Positions 35,080 through 43,948 are shown, numbered from the stretch's first letter. The stretch: DNA of 64,000 bases from Dyadobacter sp. 50-39 (GCA_001898145.1 MKSR01000019.1:248001-312000), one strand, 5' to 3'. Numbers and translations are program-made. Notes: generated by a model from the sequence alone, not told the origin.

Positions 35080-35571
35080 ATGGCAGCAACCGGCCAGGTC
35101 TTTCTTCTGCTAGGCTCCAACCTCGGCGATCGTCCGCAGGTACTCGCAGCCGCGCGGGAATCCATTGCCCGGCAGGCCGGAAGCATCGACGGCCAGTCGG
35201 CAGTATATGAAACAGCCCCCTGGGGCATTACCGACCAGCCCGCGTTTCTAAACCAGGTACTCGAAATCTCCACATCCCTCCTTCCTGAGGACCTGCTCAG
35301 GGTCATTCTCAACATCGAGCACGATCTTGGGCGCGTACGCTACGAGCGCTGGGGCGCGAGGGTGATCGACATAGACATATTATATTACGGGCAAACCGTA
35401 ATGGATAGCGCACGGCTCACATTGCCGCATCCGCGTATTCAGGACCGGCGCTTCGTTCTGGCACCGCTGACCGAAATTGCGCCGGACTTTGTACACCCTC
35501 TTTTGCAGAAAACTTCCGCCAGTCTGCTGGAACAATGCCCCGACACATCTGCTGTGTCAAAAATACCTTGA
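35080..35571 (+). CDS. folK: 2-amino-4-hydroxy-6-hydroxymethyldihydropteridine diphosphokinase
   Basis: HPPK, the pyrophosphokinase of folate synthesis, 163 residues, cytoplasmic. Family motifs in order: FLLLGSNLGDRPQVL near the N-terminus, SAVYETAPWGITDQPAFLNQVLEI (pterin and ATP-binding loop region), IEHDLGRVRYERWGARVIDIDILYYG (with the two Mg-binding aspartates in DIDIL) and LPHPRIQDRRFVLAPL. The domain is alone, not fused to FolP or FolB. It follows rpmB after a terminator, so it must have its own promoter, which I could not identify. Confidence 0.96.
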   Translation: MAATGQVFLLLGSNLGDRPQVLAAARESIARQAGSIDGQSAVYETAPWGITDQPAFLNQVLEISTSLLPEDLLRVILNIEHDLGRVRYERWGARVIDIDILYYGQTVMDSARLTLPHPRIQDRRFVLAPLTEIAPDFVHPLLQKTSASLLEQCPDTSAVSKIP

Positions 35572-35850
35572 AATAATACTATAAGAGTCGTAAGTGTTTC
35601 GTTTCAGGCTCCGAGCCATTTATTCAGGTTTTTTACCAGTTCATCATTTTTTGCTGTCATTTTAGGCTGATTAACACGTGCTTTGTCGAACCTGTTATAA
35701 AATGTAGAAATAATTTTCTGTGATCGGCAGGGGGTATGTTCACATTGAGTTGTCACGGAGAAAAGGAAAAATTCAATTTGATCGTCTGTAAGAATGACCG
35801 CCTTTATCCACAGCAGCATAAACCAATTTGATAGTAAACAAATCAAGTCC
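35572..35850. other. Intergenic region between folK and the TonB receptor gene
   Basis: 279 bases. No ORF, RNA gene or consensus promoter was recognised; AT-rich throughout. It probably holds the promoter of the receptor operon. Confidence 0.4.
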
Positions 35851-38214
35851 ATGAAAAACAGAATACTCAAATGCCTTCTATTAGCCTTGATCAGCCTGCC
35901 GGCCCTCGCACAAAACCGGCACTCGGTGAGCGGTTTCGTCAAAGACAACTCGAATGGCGAAGGTCTCATCGGCGTGTCCGTATATGTGCGTGAGGCCGAA
36001 ACGGGCGTGGTGACCAATCCTTACGGTTTCTACTCGCTGACCCTCCCCGACGGCAAGTACACGCTCGTGTTTACCTACATCGGCTATCAAAAAGTTACCC
36101 GTGAAGTGGTGCTTGACGGAGACAAGACCGTGAGTATTGAAATGGCCGACGAAAGCAACCAGCTCGCGGAGGTAACGATTTCGACACAGAAAGAAGACGA
36201 AAACGTGCGCAGCATTGAAATGTCGGTCAACAAGGTGGAAATGAAAACCATCCGCAAAATGCCTGCATTGCTTGGCGAGGTGGATTTGATCCGCAGCATT
36301 CAGCTGCTTCCCGGCGTGACGACCGTCGGTGAAGGTGCGTCGGGCTTCAACGTGCGCGGCGGGGATGTGTCCCAAAACCTGGTGTTGCTCGACGAAGCGC
36401 CTGTTTACAACTCCTCCCACTTGTTCGGATTCTTCTCGGTATTCAATCCTGATGCCGTAAAAGACGTAAAACTCATCAAAGGCGGCATCCCGGCGCAATA
36501 CGGCGGCAGGATTTCTTCCATTCTCGATGTGCGTATGAAAGAAGGGAATGCCAAAAAGCGCGAGATCAATGGCGGTATCGGTTCGATCTTCTCCCGCCTG
36601 ACTTACGAGCAGCCATTTGCCAAAGGAAAAGGTTCGTTCATCGTAGCAGGTCGTCGCTCCTATATCGATATTCTGGCAAAACCATTTTTGAATTCGGACC
36701 TGAAAGACTCCAAATTCTATTTCTATGACCTGACGGCCAAGGTGAATTATCAGCTGGGTGACAAGGATACATTCTACGCATCCGGATACTTCGGAAAGGA
36801 CGTGTTCGGCGGCGGGGACTTCGGTTTTGGATGGGGTAACAAAACGGCCACTGCGCGCTGGAACCACATTTTCTCCAACAAGCTTTTCATGAACCTGACC
36901 GGTTATTACAGCAATTACGACTACAACCTCGGCCAGAACCAGAACAAACCCGACGCCAAAGACAGGTTCGACTGGAAATCGAAGATCATCAGCACCAGCA
37001 TCAAGCCTGATTTCACATTTTACATTACGCCCAACAATCAGCTCACATTCGGCGGCCAGTACATTTACTATGATACACGCCCGGGCAAAGCGACGTTCGT
37101 TTCGGAAGGCGACATGCAAGACATCAGCCTCGAACCGCGCCATGCCGACGAATCTGCATTGTACGTGGGTAATGAGTTGAAATTCGGCGACCGTATTTCA
37201 TTGCAATATGGTGCCCGCTACTCCTACTTCCGCAGCCTTGGGCCTGCTACCGAATACCAATATGCCGAGACGGAGAAGGGCAAGCGCAAAGACCCTGTTT
37301 TCCCGGGTACGGATTATAAAAAAGGGGATGTGATCAAAAGCTACGGCAACCTCGAACCGCGTGCGGCATTGAATATCGGTATCACCAGCAATGCCTCCAT
37401 CAAGGCCAGCTATAACCGCACTTCCCAATACCTGCATTTGCTCTCGAACACCGCCGCCAGCTCGCCCCTGGACGTATGGACACTGAGTGGTATCAATATC
37501 AAACCCGAAAAGGCCGACCAGGTCGCATTAGGCTGGTTCCAGAATTTCAAGGACAATACTTTCGAGGCATCCGTGGAATTGTATTACAAAAAAATGTACA
37601 ACCAGATCGACTACGTGCCTGCATCTGACCTGCTGCTGAATGAGTATTTCGTCGGCGACCTGCTCTTCGGCAAAGGCCGCGCTTACGGAGCAGAGTTTTA
37701 TGTGAAGAAAAACAAGGGCAGACTAACCGGTTGGGTGAGCTACACATTGTCCAGAACAGAGCGCCTGGTGGAATCCATCAACAACGACGACTGGTTCCCG
37801 GCCCGTTTCGACAAGCCTCATAACATTACCGCAGTAGCGATTTACGAGCTGACCAAACGCTTGTCGCTTTCTTCGAACTTCACTATTCAGAGCGGTACCC
37901 CGGCCACTTTCCCAACCAACCGTTACACCGTGGGCGGCATCGTGATCGGCAACAATTACAATGGCTTGCGCAACAACAGCCGGATACCGGCCTACCACCG
38001 CCTCGATTTGGCTGCCACATTGAAAGCGAAAAAGAAACTTTTCAAAGTAGGCGAAGGCGAGTGGGTGTTCTCGGTGTACAATGTGTACAACCGCCGCAAC
38101 CCGTTCTCGGTGTATACGCGGATCAACGAGGATAACCCGCTCAAAGCAGAGGCCGTACGTTACTCGGTGATCGGAAACTTCATTCCTTCCGTCACCTACA
38201 ACTTCAAATTCTGA
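35851..38214 (+). CDS. TonB-dependent outer-membrane receptor with carboxypeptidase-like N-domain
   Basis: Outer-membrane importer of 787 residues from the ATG at 35851, which gives a signal peptide (MKNRILKCLLLALISLPALAQ). A CarboxypepD_reg-like beta-domain follows (about 25-105: SVSGFVKDNSNGEGLIGVSV), then the plug (PALLGEVDLIRSIQLLPGV, NVRGGDVSQNLVLLDEAPV), then a 22-strand barrel with aromatic girdles, ending SVTYNFKF. No SusD gene follows; instead a DUF4249 lipoprotein gene lies 35 bases downstream, a common Bacteroidota pair. The ligand is unknown. The absence of SusD speaks against a classical glycan importer. Confidence 0.93.
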   Translation: MKNRILKCLLLALISLPALAQNRHSVSGFVKDNSNGEGLIGVSVYVREAETGVVTNPYGFYSLTLPDGKYTLVFTYIGYQKVTREVVLDGDKTVSIEMADESNQLAEVTISTQKEDENVRSIEMSVNKVEMKTIRKMPALLGEVDLIRSIQLLPGVTTVGEGASGFNVRGGDVSQNLVLLDEAPVYNSSHLFGFFSVFNPDAVKDVKLIKGGIPAQYGGRISSILDVRMKEGNAKKREINGGIGSIFSRLTYEQPFAKGKGSFIVAGRRSYIDILAKPFLNSDLKDSKFYFYDLTAKVNYQLGDKDTFYASGYFGKDVFGGGDFGFGWGNKTATARWNHIFSNKLFMNLTGYYSNYDYNLGQNQNKPDAKDRFDWKSKIISTSIKPDFTFYITPNNQLTFGGQYIYYDTRPGKATFVSEGDMQDISLEPRHADESALYVGNELKFGDRISLQYGARYSYFRSLGPATEYQYAETEKGKRKDPVFPGTDYKKGDVIKSYGNLEPRAALNIGITSNASIKASYNRTSQYLHLLSNTAASSPLDVWTLSGINIKPEKADQVALGWFQNFKDNTFEASVELYYKKMYNQIDYVPASDLLLNEYFVGDLLFGKGRAYGAEFYVKKNKGRLTGWVSYTLSRTERLVESINNDDWFPARFDKPHNITAVAIYELTKRLSLSSNFTIQSGTPATFPTNRYTVGGIVIGNNYNGLRNNSRIPAYHRLDLAATLKAKKKLFKVGEGEWVFSVYNVYNRRNPFSVYTRINEDNPLKAEAVRYSVIGNFIPSVTYNFKF

Positions 38215-38249
38215 CACCTACAAACTGAAATCACGCCTGAAACATAGCA

Positions 38250-39173
38250 ATGATGAAAACATTAAAATATATCAAATACCCTGCATTGTTCGCGCTTGCA
38301 TTGATGTCCCTCACTAGCTGCGAAGATGTAATAGACCTCGATACGGCCGATGGCCCTTCACAACTTGTAGTCGACGGCTGGCTCAACAATCAGCCCGGCG
38401 AGCAGGTGATTACACTTTCGTGGTCGCAATCGTACTTCAACAACAGCGCTCCAAAACCCGTTTTGGGCGCCGTAGTGACCGTTACCGACGACAAAGGCAA
38501 AGTCTATAAATTTGAAGATGCAGACGGCGACGGCAAATATACCTGGGGTAAAACCACTGCCGATACGCTTGGGCATGTGGGCCGCACCTACTCGCTCAAA
38601 GTGGTGAACGGCACCGATACATTTACCGCCCAATCGGAACTGAAACGCGTACCTACCGTCGATTCTGTGGTTTACAGGCACGAAAAATGGCCTTTTGAAC
38701 CAGATAAGGGCCCCCGCGAAGGTTTTGTAGCCTCGTTCTATGCCCGTGACCTTGAAGGCGTGGGCGACACCTACTGGATCAAACCGGTTATACGCGGCAA
38801 AGCGGTGGTGGACAAGGGGGCCAATATTTCCATTGCCTATGACGCGGCATTCGGCGCTGGTGCTCCTTCCGACGGCCTCATATTCATTCTCCCGCTGCGC
38901 GAGTCCATCACGACCGATTCGCTGTACTCGGCCGGAGCGGAAATAGGTGTGGAGCTGCACAGCATTACCTATGAAGCATTTGAATTCCTCAAACAAGTAA
39001 GCGAGCAGGCGCAGAACGGCGGGCTCTTCGCCACGCCGATCGCCAACGTGCGGTCGAATGTGCTCAATGCGGACCCGAAAGGCCCGAAAGCGCTCGGATT
39101 TTTCAGCGCATCGGCCGTCAGCCGCAAGGAAACGGTGATCGACCCGGAAAAAGCCCGGCCGGACAACGACTAA
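38250..39173 (+). CDS. DUF4249-family lipoprotein
   Basis: Protein of 307 residues with a lipoprotein signal (YPALFALALMSLTSC, Cys24) followed by EDVID. The mature part fits DUF4249: an N-terminal beta-sandwich opening LVVDGWLNNQPGEQVITLSWSQSYFN, then a larger domain with FYARDLEGVGDTYWIKP. Partners of this family are encoded next to TonB receptors and are presumed surface or periplasmic accessory lipoproteins. The operon ends with a terminator. Two start codons in a row (38250 and 38253) are possible. Confidence 0.88.
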   Translation: MMKTLKYIKYPALFALALMSLTSCEDVIDLDTADGPSQLVVDGWLNNQPGEQVITLSWSQSYFNNSAPKPVLGAVVTVTDDKGKVYKFEDADGDGKYTWGKTTADTLGHVGRTYSLKVVNGTDTFTAQSELKRVPTVDSVVYRHEKWPFEPDKGPREGFVASFYARDLEGVGDTYWIKPVIRGKAVVDKGANISIAYDAAFGAGAPSDGLIFILPLRESITTDSLYSAGAEIGVELHSITYEAFEFLKQVSEQAQNGGLFATPIANVRSNVLNADPKGPKALGFFSASAVSRKETVIDPEKARPDND

Positions 39174-39197
39174 AAATTACACTTCAACAGCAGCTGT

Positions 39198-39233
39198 ATC
39201 CACTGGCGAACCCCGGTTCCCAGTGGATTTTTT
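39198..39233 (+). terminator. Terminator behind the receptor/DUF4249 operon
   Basis: Stem ATCCACTGG-c-GAAC with GTTC-c-CAGTGGAT, followed by a run of six T. Confidence 0.8.
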
Positions 39234-39264
39234 AGTATATTTCATCCTGAATCCGACCTGATCT

Positions 39265-40383
39265 ATGAAGCGCCTACTTGCATTACTCCTCGTCCTCCCG
39301 CTTACCATCACCGCCCAGAAACGCCCCCGCGAGCTCGGGATCAAAATTGGTGTACTTCCGACGGGCGCGTTGAATGCGATTACCGATATAGCCGGTGTGA
39401 AAGTAGGCCAGGTGACGCTCACGGAAGGCGCCGACGTGCGCACCGGCGTGACCGCCATCCTCCCGCACGACGGTAACATTTTCCAGCAAAAGGTCCAGGC
39501 CGCGATGTACATCGGCAACGGGTTTGGCAAAATGACGGGTTACTCCCAGGTAGAAGAGCTCGGCTCCATCGAATCTCCCATTGTTCTAACCAATACATTG
39601 AGCGTTCCCACCGCTGCCGATGCGGTGATCGACTGGACGCTCGGGCAGAAAGGCAATGAAAACGTTCGGTCGGTGAACCCGGTGATCGGCGAAACGAATG
39701 ACGGCTTCCTGAACGACATCCGCGGACGCCATGTACGGAAGGACCATGTCCTCAATGCATTGGCCCAGGCCGAAAGCGGAGCAGTAGCCGAAGGTAATGT
39801 AGGTGCAGGAACCGGTACGGTGTGCTTCGGATGGAAGGGTGGCATCGGCACGGCTTCGCGGAAGCTGCCCGAAAAGCTTGGAAACTACACCGTAGGCGTA
39901 TTGGTACAAACCAATTTCGGAGGTGTTTTAAAGGTAAACGGTGTGCCGGTAGGCCAGGAATTGGGTAAATATGCATTTAAAGAATCGCTCGACAAATCTT
40001 CGGACGGCTCCTGCATGATGGTAATCGCCACGGACGCGCCGCTGGACGCCCGTAACCTGAAACGACTTGCCAAACGTGTCTTCCTCGGCATGGCACAAAC
40101 CGGGGGCATTGCCGCCAACGGCAGCGGCGACTATGTGATCGCATTTTCCACGGCCAACAAAATTCTGCACGAAACATCTGAAACGGTGTTCGCCTCGGCA
40201 TTCCTGCACAACGACTACGTTTCACCGCTCTTCATGGCTGCCATCGAAGCCACCGAGGAGGCGATCATCAACTCACTCTTCATGGCCCAGACATCGGAAG
40301 GCACGCAGGGGCATAAGGTAGACGAGCTGCCGAAAGACAAAACGCTGGAAATTATGCGCAAATACGGACGGATCAAGGAATAG
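39265..40383 (+). CDS. P1-family (DmpA/BapA-like) aminopeptidase, exported
   Basis: N-terminal nucleophile peptidase of 372 residues. It starts with a signal peptide (MKRLLALLLVLPLTITAQ), so the enzyme should be periplasmic or secreted. The DmpA-fold motifs are visible: TDIAGVKVGQVTL, TGVTAILP, GFGKMTGYSQVEELG, SVPTAADAVIDW, ETNDGFLNDI and EGNVGAGTGTVCFGWKGGIGT. Autocleavage is expected before Ser249 in DGSCMMVIATDAPL, making alpha and beta chains, followed by GGIAANGSGDYVIAFS. Members cleave D-aminopeptides or beta-peptides, and the substrate here is unknown. A single gene between a terminator and the T6SS regulator. Confidence 0.93.
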   Translation: MKRLLALLLVLPLTITAQKRPRELGIKIGVLPTGALNAITDIAGVKVGQVTLTEGADVRTGVTAILPHDGNIFQQKVQAAMYIGNGFGKMTGYSQVEELGSIESPIVLTNTLSVPTAADAVIDWTLGQKGNENVRSVNPVIGETNDGFLNDIRGRHVRKDHVLNALAQAESGAVAEGNVGAGTGTVCFGWKGGIGTASRKLPEKLGNYTVGVLVQTNFGGVLKVNGVPVGQELGKYAFKESLDKSSDGSCMMVIATDAPLDARNLKRLAKRVFLGMAQTGGIAANGSGDYVIAFSTANKILHETSETVFASAFLHNDYVSPLFMAAIEATEEAIINSLFMAQTSEGTQGHKVDELPKDKTLEIMRKYGRIKE

Positions 40384-40554
40384 CCTGAGAAATAGTTCGA
40401 CGTATATAGTAAACAGTCAGTGAATTCCCCTAAGGGTATGCCTTATAGTTGAAGTAATGCAAACAATTAGTTAGGATTTCAGGCAAAAAGCGCTAATTTT
40501 CAACCTCTTACGAAACTACGTAATCTTACCCTGTTTTTCCTGTACTTTCCCGTA

Positions 40555-40586
40555 TTGACCGGACCTGTCGCTTAGAATTACTTTTG
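40555..40586 (+). promoter_or_regulatory. Promoter of the pseudo-receiver LuxR gene
   Basis: TTG at 40555-40557, 21 bases, TACTTTTG at 40579-40586, a full match to the Bacteroidota consensus. 36 bases before the ATG at 40622. Confidence 0.6.
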
Positions 40587-40621
40587 ATGTATTAAAATTA
40601 TGATACTCAACCCCGAAAAGT

Positions 40622-41272
40622 ATGGAACATTCTATTACACACGCATGCCTCGTTCACCCACACCCATTAGAATGCGAGGCGGTTGCAGAATGGCTGAGGA
40701 GGAGGTCTTACATCGAGCTGGTTGGCAAGTGCAACAACCTTGAACAAATCACCCAGTTACCCTACCTGAAAGAAATTGATATAGTAGTAGTATTCGCCCA
40801 CCACGCCGAGAAGACGGCGGACCAGATCCTGAAAATCAGAAAACTCTACCCCAAACTCAAATTCCTGCTGCTTGCCCCCAGTCCTTCGGCCGATTCGGTC
40901 CGTGAGGTCGTGCGGTCGGGTGTGAGCGGCTACATTGTTTTCGAAGCGGAGCTCGATGAATGGGAACGGGCCATACGGGCCGTTTCGGAAGGAAAAGTGT
41001 ACTACGGCCAGGAAGTGATGCTGAAACTCGCCGAAACTTCCATGGACAAATTCATTCAGGAGCCGGTACCGTCTACACGTGATTTTTTAAGCAAAAGAGA
41101 AGTTGAAATCCTGCGTTTGGTAGCCAGTGAATACTCTACCAACAAGATCGCCAGCGAGCTTTGCATCAGCGATAAAACCGTCGAGACGCACCGTCGTAAC
41201 CTTTTCCAGAAACTGGGTGTCAGAAACTCCGTTGGTCTCACCAAAATAGCCGTCCGCATGGGCGTAGTGTAG
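40622..41272 (+). CDS. LuxR/NarL-type regulator with degenerate receiver domain
   Basis: DNA-binding protein of 216 residues. The C-terminal domain (about 150-216) is a standard LuxR HTH: LSKREVEILRLVASEYSTNKIASELCISDKTVETHRRNLFQKLGV. The N-terminal 130 residues have the receiver fold pattern, but every residue of the phosphorylation site is changed compared with NarL: the acidic pair is HP (CLVHPHPLE), the phospho-acceptor Asp is Phe58 (DIVVVFAHHAE) and the conserved Lys is Phe107 (GYIVFEAE). It therefore cannot be switched by the normal Asp phosphorylation. It precedes a second, tiny LuxR protein and the T6SS genes, which suggests control of that locus. No kinase is nearby. Confidence 0.85.
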   Translation: MEHSITHACLVHPHPLECEAVAEWLRRRSYIELVGKCNNLEQITQLPYLKEIDIVVVFAHHAEKTADQILKIRKLYPKLKFLLLAPSPSADSVREVVRSGVSGYIVFEAELDEWERAIRAVSEGKVYYGQEVMLKLAETSMDKFIQEPVPSTRDFLSKREVEILRLVASEYSTNKIASELCISDKTVETHRRNLFQKLGVRNSVGLTKIAVRMGVV

Positions 41273-41371
41273 TTTTTCACAGGTTCCCATACTGGAAAAC
41301 CCTTAGAAAAAGCGGCCGGAACCATTAGTAAAATCAGGGTAAAAATCAGGAAAATTCAGGGTATCCGCCGA

Positions 41372-41402
41372 TTGAAATAGCGCCTGCGCCGCAACAACTT
41401 TG
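41372..41402 (+). promoter_or_regulatory. Candidate promoter of the T6SS operon start
   Basis: TTG at 41372-41374, 20 bases, CAACTTTG at 41395-41402 (one mismatch), 16 bases before the ATG of the small LuxR protein. The leader would be very short. Confidence 0.4.
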
Positions 41403-41418
41403 TCTAAGTGTTTTAACT

Positions 41419-41601
41419 ATGGAACTGACAAAGCGCGAAAAAGAAATCCTGGACCTGATCATGGACGAAATGAGTTCCAAGGAGATCGCCGAAAGGCTGG
41501 AAGTGAGCATTTCCACCGTGGAAGCTTACCGGCGAAGTTTGTTCAGGAAATTCGGTGTACGTTCGGTGATAGGGCTGGTGAAAGCAGCCATGAAAATGTA
41601 G
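41419..41601 (+). CDS. Free-standing LuxR-type HTH protein
   Basis: Only 60 residues, made almost entirely of a LuxR/GerE helix-turn-helix: MELTKREKEILDLIMDEMSSKEIAERLEVSISTVEAYRRSLFRKFGVRSVIGLVKAAMKM in outline. It is similar along its length to the C-terminal domain of the regulator at 40622-41272 (shared phrases TVE-x-RR-x-LF-x-KxGVR-x-x-GL-x-K). It has no sensor or receiver part. It lies 21 bases before tssK and is likely the first gene of the T6SS transcript. A role as partner, competitor or autonomous activator of T6SS transcription is inferred from position. Confidence 0.8.
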   Translation: MELTKREKEILDLIMDEMSSKEIAERLEVSISTVEAYRRSLFRKFGVRSVIGLVKAAMKM

Positions 41602-41622
41602 CATTCGTAATTGCAAATTGGT

Positions 41623-42786
41623 ATGGCAGATATCCGTCGCATGGCCGTCAACTGGGTCGACGGGATGAAAATCTCGCGGCAGCATTTTATCGAAACAGAT
41701 CATTACCACACCGATCAGGTTCGACGCGCCGGGGCCGCGTTGCTCACCCCGCTGAATTTCGGTCTCCTGCTTCCCAGGGAGGGAAACGACCCGCTGGAAG
41801 TGCAGGTGCTGGGCGACGCCGGAAATCAGATCAGGGTAAAAGTGAACCGCTGCCAGGCCATTACGCCGGACGGCAGCATGATCGAAGTCGAAGAAACGGA
41901 CGAACTGAAACTGGATACTTCGCTGGCCGGGATTTTGGAACAATACCGGCTCCCGATGACGCAGAATGTGGAAATATATATGGTACTCAGTGTCGGACTG
42001 TTCGAAAGGCAGCCCGCCGGAACGCCATCCGAATCGGAAGTTCCGGTCCGGCACCCGTACACGGTGCCGATGGCCCGCCTGAACCTGGTTCCTGCCGAGC
42101 TGATCAACATCGAGCAATGGGGCGGGCCGGGACTGATCATCGGCAAGCTGGCATACAGCAACTCCGAACTGCGCGTAATGCACGATTTTGTGCCCGCCAG
42201 CCGGGCGGTACGCAGCCACAAAAACCTGCGCGAATGGCACAGCCGGTGGACGGGCTACCTGAACGACATCGAAATGTATTCGTTCCGGATTTTGCAAAAG
42301 ATCAAGACCAAGAGCCAGAAAAGCTCCCTATCGGATAGCGTGCAATGGATGGTGGAAGGGCTGGTAAGCACATTGGCGATGATCCATATCAGTTTTCAGA
42401 GAACAGTCCCCTTCGAACCACCGGTGCATATGGTCACCGCCATGATCCAGACAGCGCAAAGCATTCGCGTGGCATTGGAATGCCTCACCGACCGGGACAA
42501 GGAAGAATTGCTCGCCTACTTGGGCGAATGGGCCGACGATTCGCCCGGAAGCATTGAAAAGCAACTATTAGCCGTGATACAAGTGCCGTTCAACCAGAAC
42601 GACCTGCTGCCGGGCCTCCGGATTATCGACAGTTTTTACAGCATGTGGACAGCCCTGTTCCTGAAATTAAGCCAGCTCGAATTCATCGGCAAGCGCAAAG
42701 GGCAGCAGGTTTTCATCATCGAAAGCCCGGTACACGAGCCGCCCGTGCAGCCGGAAAAATCCAAATCGAGATGGAGCCCTCTTTAG
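41623..42786 (+). CDS. tssK: T6SS baseplate component TssK
   Basis: Baseplate protein of 387 residues from the ATG at 41623. TssK trimers connect the T6SS baseplate to the membrane complex. The N-terminal part has the phage receptor-binding-protein-like shoulder (VNWVDGMKISRQHFIETDHY, similar to the usual 'W-x-EGMxLxPQHFQ' of TssK). The middle part is beta-rich (MTQNVEIYMVLSVGLFERQP), followed by a helical neck (about 200-300) and a C-terminal head with FIGKRKGQQVFIIESP. Sequence similarity to the proteobacterial family is low, but the N-terminal motif and the T6SSiii neighbourhood agree. First structural gene of the locus. Confidence 0.88.
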   Translation: MADIRRMAVNWVDGMKISRQHFIETDHYHTDQVRRAGAALLTPLNFGLLLPREGNDPLEVQVLGDAGNQIRVKVNRCQAITPDGSMIEVEETDELKLDTSLAGILEQYRLPMTQNVEIYMVLSVGLFERQPAGTPSESEVPVRHPYTVPMARLNLVPAELINIEQWGGPGLIIGKLAYSNSELRVMHDFVPASRAVRSHKNLREWHSRWTGYLNDIEMYSFRILQKIKTKSQKSSLSDSVQWMVEGLVSTLAMIHISFQRTVPFEPPVHMVTAMIQTAQSIRVALECLTDRDKEELLAYLGEWADDSPGSIEKQLLAVIQVPFNQNDLLPGLRIIDSFYSMWTALFLKLSQLEFIGKRKGQQVFIIESPVHEPPVQPEKSKSRWSPL

Positions 42787-42787
42787 C

Positions 42788-42926
42788 CGCCGGTTGAAAC
42801 CAATGGCAATGTATTTGGCGACAATCCCATTGCCCCGGGTTTTAACCATTCGCCCGTCGGTTGAAACCGACGGAAATAGATTACAAAAACAAAATCGATC
42901 TCATTGCCCCGGGTTTTAACCCGGGG
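42788..42926. repeat. Tandem REP-like palindromes between tssK and the TssO-like gene
   Basis: Two units of about 70 bases. Each has a GTCGGTTGAAACC-type palindrome (42854-42873 perfect at both arms: CCGTCGG/CCGACGG; degenerate copy at 42788-42801) followed by CATTGCCCCGGGTTTTAAC (42828-42846 and 42902-42920). The second copy completes to a perfect CCCCGGG/CCCGGGG hairpin (42907-42926). Such palindromes resemble the REP elements moved by RAYT transposases. No transposase is in the window. Confidence 0.75.
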
Positions 42927-42975
42927 ATCAATAGATAAGGAAATTTAGATAATTGGCAGCAACATTGATGTCTAA

Positions 42976-43911
42976 ATGGAGCCATTGAACAAAACACAGA
43001 GAAAAACAGCGATCGGCCGGTTTGTAGGCATGTATGTACTCTCGCTCACATTCCCGCTCGCGGCCGTGTACCTGCTCATGCGTGTGCCCGACTCGATAGC
43101 GGCATCGGAAACCCGGCGGTACCGTGAGATTGTGGAAGAACAGGATCCGATGCTGGTCGATACCGATACACTGAGCCAGATATCGCGAAGGCTCATCCAG
43201 CTCGACGGCCTGTACAGCAGTGCTACCGACGAAATGGCCAAAGCTACCGCCCGGACGCAGCTGGTAGACATTGAAAGCCGGGTTAACAGCATTATGAGCC
43301 ATTTCAATAACCTCGCGGCATCAGCGGCACATGAACAGAACAAACGGCTGTCGACCGGTATCGCCAAGCTGACCGAGGCATTGGTAACCTATCGACAAAC
43401 CATCGGCGAGCTCCGGCGCACGCTGGACAGCAAAGGAATTGACATGCAGATGGTGAATGACCTTCGCAACCAGATCAATATGAAAGACCTGGAAATCAAG
43501 GGCATGGAACGACAGCTCCTCACCGCTGCGGCAGCTGGCGGAGGGGGTGGCGGGGGCGCCGGGCCCGACAAAGAGCTCCAAGCCAAGGTAACCGCCCTGC
43601 AATGCGATCTCGACAATTGCCGGAGTTCCAAATCGGGCGGCGGCGACATTGCCGCCATTCAACGACAGCTCGATGAATGCCTGGCAGCCAAAAGCGGTAC
43701 CGCCGTCACCTACCGCGAATGGCTCCGGTACTCCGAGGCGGAGGGCTATTACCAACTGCTTACGCAGGGAAACCTCCGTAAGAACGACCGGAAAGTGTAT
43801 TACGACCAGGCGAAACAGATATTCGACGGCTTACAGGTTTCGACTGCCAACAAGGACATGAAGACCAAAGCGACAGAGCGGTTGTTGTCGCTGCAAAAAA
43901 ATCAGCCCTGA
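42976..43911 (+). CDS. Coiled-coil inner-membrane protein, TssO-like
   Basis: Protein of 311 residues with one membrane segment near the N-terminus (FVGMYVLSLTFPLAAVYLLMRVP, about 16-38), so the bulk is periplasmic. A long helical region (about 55-190) with heptad-like spacing, then a glycine tract (AAAAGGGGGGGAGP), then more helix with two Cys-containing repeats (LQCDLDNCRSS and RQLDECLAAKSG), and a C-terminal TPR-like helical end (EWLRYSEAEGYYQLLTQGNLRKNDRKVYYDQAKQIFDGL). In T6SSiii loci a single-pass membrane protein of this shape, TssO, is part of the trans-envelope complex that replaces TssJLM. The position between tssK and clpV fits. The identification is by topology and context, not by motif. 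Confidence 0.55.
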   Translation: MEPLNKTQRKTAIGRFVGMYVLSLTFPLAAVYLLMRVPDSIAASETRRYREIVEEQDPMLVDTDTLSQISRRLIQLDGLYSSATDEMAKATARTQLVDIESRVNSIMSHFNNLAASAAHEQNKRLSTGIAKLTEALVTYRQTIGELRRTLDSKGIDMQMVNDLRNQINMKDLEIKGMERQLLTAAAAGGGGGGGAGPDKELQAKVTALQCDLDNCRSSKSGGGDIAAIQRQLDECLAAKSGTAVTYREWLRYSEAEGYYQLLTQGNLRKNDRKVYYDQAKQIFDGLQVSTANKDMKTKATERLLSLQKNQP

Positions 43912-43948
43912 TAAAGAAGCGTTCCAATCCATCCTATTCATCCATTCC

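Noticed and set aside
35881-37143. A 420-codon open frame on the minus strand
   Set aside because: Antisense to the TonB receptor gene; an effect of codon bias in a GC-rich gene.
41400-42338. A 312-codon plus-strand frame overlapping tssK
   Set aside because: Its translation is low-complexity Gly/Arg/Pro-rich and no start signal is seen; tssK in the other frame is real.
42976-43911. The coiled-coil protein behind tssK as TssL or TssM
   Set aside because: It has one membrane segment and no DotU or IcmF domain; it is too small for TssM.
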